Assembly (NCBI GenBank): GCA_900554635.1
Contig: USHY01000047.1
Span: 1-6,229, forward strand
Length of the DNA stretch: 6,229 nt
Direction of reading: 5' to 3'
DNA from: an uncultured Clostridium sp.
GTDB taxonomy: Bacteria > Bacillota > Clostridia > TANB77 > CAG-508
Of the stretch, positions 4,727 through 6,229 are shown one piece after another (the first letter of the stretch is position 1; the number at the start of each line of letters is the position of its first letter). Under the pieces are notes generated by a model. It had not been told where the DNA came from, made no database searches, and saw only the letters and a list, made by a program, of their open reading frames with translations. The position numbers were made by a program, and so were the translations under genes.

Positions 4727-6229
4727 ATGATAGAAATAGAATTAAATAATGTAAAAAAGAATTTTGGTTTGAAAAATGTTTTAGATGGAGTAAGCTTTGA
4801 AGTAAAGACAGGAGAGAGGATTTCACTAATAGGAGAAAACGGCTCTGGAAAATCAACTATCTTAAAAATAATTAATGGTGATGAAAAACAAGACTCTCGG
4901 AAATGTGAATATAAGAAAAGGTGCTACTATAGGGTACTTAAAGCAAATATATGAAAAAGGACAAGAAGATATAAGAGTTGAAAATTACCTAAAAGAAAGC
5001 TTTAAAGAATTTACTCTCATAGAAAACAGGTTAAGAGAATTAGAAAATGAAATGACAAATTCAAATCAAAATTTAGAACATGTTCTTCAAAAATATGGAA
5101 GATTGCAGGAAAAATATATTGCTTTAGGTGGATATGAATTAGAAGAAAAATTTAAAAAGATTTGTTCAGGTTTTAAATTTGATGATGAATTTTTAAAGAA
5201 AGAATATAACACTTTAAGTGGAGGAGAAAAAACAATAGTAAATTTAGCTACTATTCTTTTGAAAAATCCTAATGTGTTGCTTTTAGATGAACCTACAAAT
5301 CACTTAGATATAGAAATGCTTGAATGGCTAGAAAACTTCTTAATAGAGTATAAAGGTACAATACTTTTAATTTCATATGATAGATATTTTCTAGATAAAG
5401 TCGCAACTAAAACGGTGTTATTAGAAAACGGGCATACAAAAATCTATTTTGGAAATTATTCATATTTCATTGAGGAAGATGAGAGAAGAACATTAGCAGA
5501 ATTTGAACTATATAAAACTCAGCAAAAACAAATAGAGAAAATGAAAGAATCTATTAAAAAGTTAAGAGAATTTGGAAGACTTGCTGGAAACGAAATGTTC
5601 TTTAAAAGAGCAAAATCAATTGAAAAAAGATTAGAAAAAATTGAAGTTATAGAAAAGAGAGTAGATAAGAAACTTCCGATTACAATAAATTCTTGTAGCA
5701 AAACAGGAAAGGATATTTTAGTTATAAAGAACCTAACCAAGAGCTATGGAGATAATGTAATATTTAAAAACTTCAACATGGAAGTTTTTGGAGGAGAAAA
5801 AGTCCAATTAAAAGGCAGAAATGGCTCTGGAAAATCAACACTTATAAAAATAATTTTGGGCAAGGATAATGATTTTAGTGGAGAAATAAAGATAAATCCA
5901 TCAGTGAAAATTGGATATATTCCTCAAGAAATAAAGTTTCAAAATGAATCTAATACAATATTAGATTACTTCTTGAGAAATTTTGGTGGCAGTGAAACAC
6001 AGGTAAGAACATTTTTGGCAAAGTACATGTTCTATGGAGAAAATGTGTTTAAAAGGTTAAAAGAGTTATCTGGTGGAGAAAGAGTGAGACTCCTAATTGC
6101 TGAGCTGGTGATTAAACAGACTAATTTTTTGATATTAGATGAACCAACTAACCATTTGGATATTTCAACAAGAGAAATACTTGAAGATAATTTAAAAGCA
6201 TATTCAGGAACTATACTCTTTGTTTCACA
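4727..6229 (+). CDS. ABC-F family ATPase (ribosome-protection type), needs +1 frameshift at 4898; 3' end outside window
   Basis: ABC-F proteins are soluble tandem ATPases that bind the ribosomal E site; some rescue stalled ribosomes or give resistance to lincosamides, streptogramins, pleuromutilins or phenicols. Ribosome site AAGGAG (4712-4717). NBD1: Walker A GENGSGKST (36-44), Q-loop GYLKQ, signature LSGGEK (from 163), Walker B LLLDEPTNHLD (Asp187, Glu188). The interdomain linker follows, with a long charged helical stretch near 260-310. NBD2: Walker A GRNGSGKST (363-371), GYIPQ, signature LSGGER (from 447), LILDEPTNHLD (Asp471, Glu472), ending at ILFVS at the edge. About 500 codons are visible. 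Frame 0 stops at 4952-4954 after 75 codons; skipping C4898 in TCT CGG A restores the family sequence (QDSGNVNIRKGATIGYLKQ) and stays open for 443 codons. In NBD1 the H-switch histidine is replaced by Tyr217 (LISYDRYFLD). The attenuator upstream favours a resistance or stress-response member; the exact subgroup is not resolved. Confidence 0.88.
4895..4901 (+). other. +1 frameshift site in the ABC-F gene (TCT CGG A)
   Basis: Frame 0 reads TCT (4895-4897, Ser57) then CGG (4898-4900). Omitting C4898 gives GGA (4899-4901), the glycine expected in the DSG(x)V turn of ABC-F NBD1, and the frame then holds to the window end. P-site re-pairing is poor (UCU to CUC). The common feature with the sigE site is CGGAA, with different codons before it. 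A GGTGAT string 16 bases upstream (4877-4882) is too far to match the prfB-type stimulator. Confidence 0.83.

Noticed and set aside
2072..4900. CGG simply reassigned to another amino acid (Trp or Gln, as reported in a few bacteria)
   Set aside because: Reassignment would keep the frame. Here the downstream family sequence is in the +1 frame, so a base must be skipped or read as part of a quadruplet.
4727..4954. A stand-alone 75-residue gene
   Set aside because: Its first 57 residues are the start of an ABC-F protein whose remainder continues in the +1 frame; the last 18 residues are the out-of-frame tail.
1..6229. CRISPR array, insertion sequence or phage attachment site
   Set aside because: I saw no regularly spaced direct repeats, transposase gene, terminal inverted repeats or duplicated tRNA 3' end.

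Overview
The window comes from an AT-rich, spore-forming member of the Bacillota, most likely Clostridia-like. The evidence is the order ftsZ - spoIIGA - sigE, which is characteristic of endospore formers, together with the A/T-heavy codon use and AGA-dominated arginine. No species can be named from the sequence alone.

Layout, all on the plus strand. (1) 1-438 is the 3' half of ftsZ, closed by a strong intrinsic terminator (466-506). (2) 570-2156 is the spoIIG operon: spoIIGA (membrane aspartic protease that matures pro-sigma-E) and sigE. The usual next gene, sigG, is not there. (3) 2248-2430 is a small unrecognised single-pass membrane protein with a strong terminator. (4) 2554-4279 is a probable two-gene unit: a secreted GH25 muramidase with two LysM domains, then a DedA-family membrane protein. 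Sequences resembling sigma-E promoters lie in front of both the small protein and the muramidase, so the sigma factor may drive its own neighbours. (5) 4386-4551 is an initiator tRNA(fMet) gene with a consensus promoter and a terminator. (6) 4557 to the window end is an ABC-F ATPase gene preceded by a leader ORF and mutually exclusive hairpins, a layout typical of antibiotic-responsive transcription attenuation. The gene runs off the right edge.

The most unusual observation is that two unrelated genes, sigE and the ABC-F gene, each need a +1 frame change to encode the full conserved protein, and both changes fall at the same tetranucleotide, CGG-A. In sigE it is CTA CGG A (2069-2075), in the ABC-F gene TCT CGG A (4895-4901). 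In each case skipping the C gives GGA (Gly), and the family's conserved sequence continues without a break (27 codons to a stop in sigE, 443 codons to the window edge in the ABC-F gene). By my reading these are the only two in-frame CGG triplets in any gene of the window. This suggests that CGG is an unassigned or very slowly decoded codon in this organism, tolerated or used as a +1 frameshift site. Two sequencing errors or two mutations remain possible alternatives.
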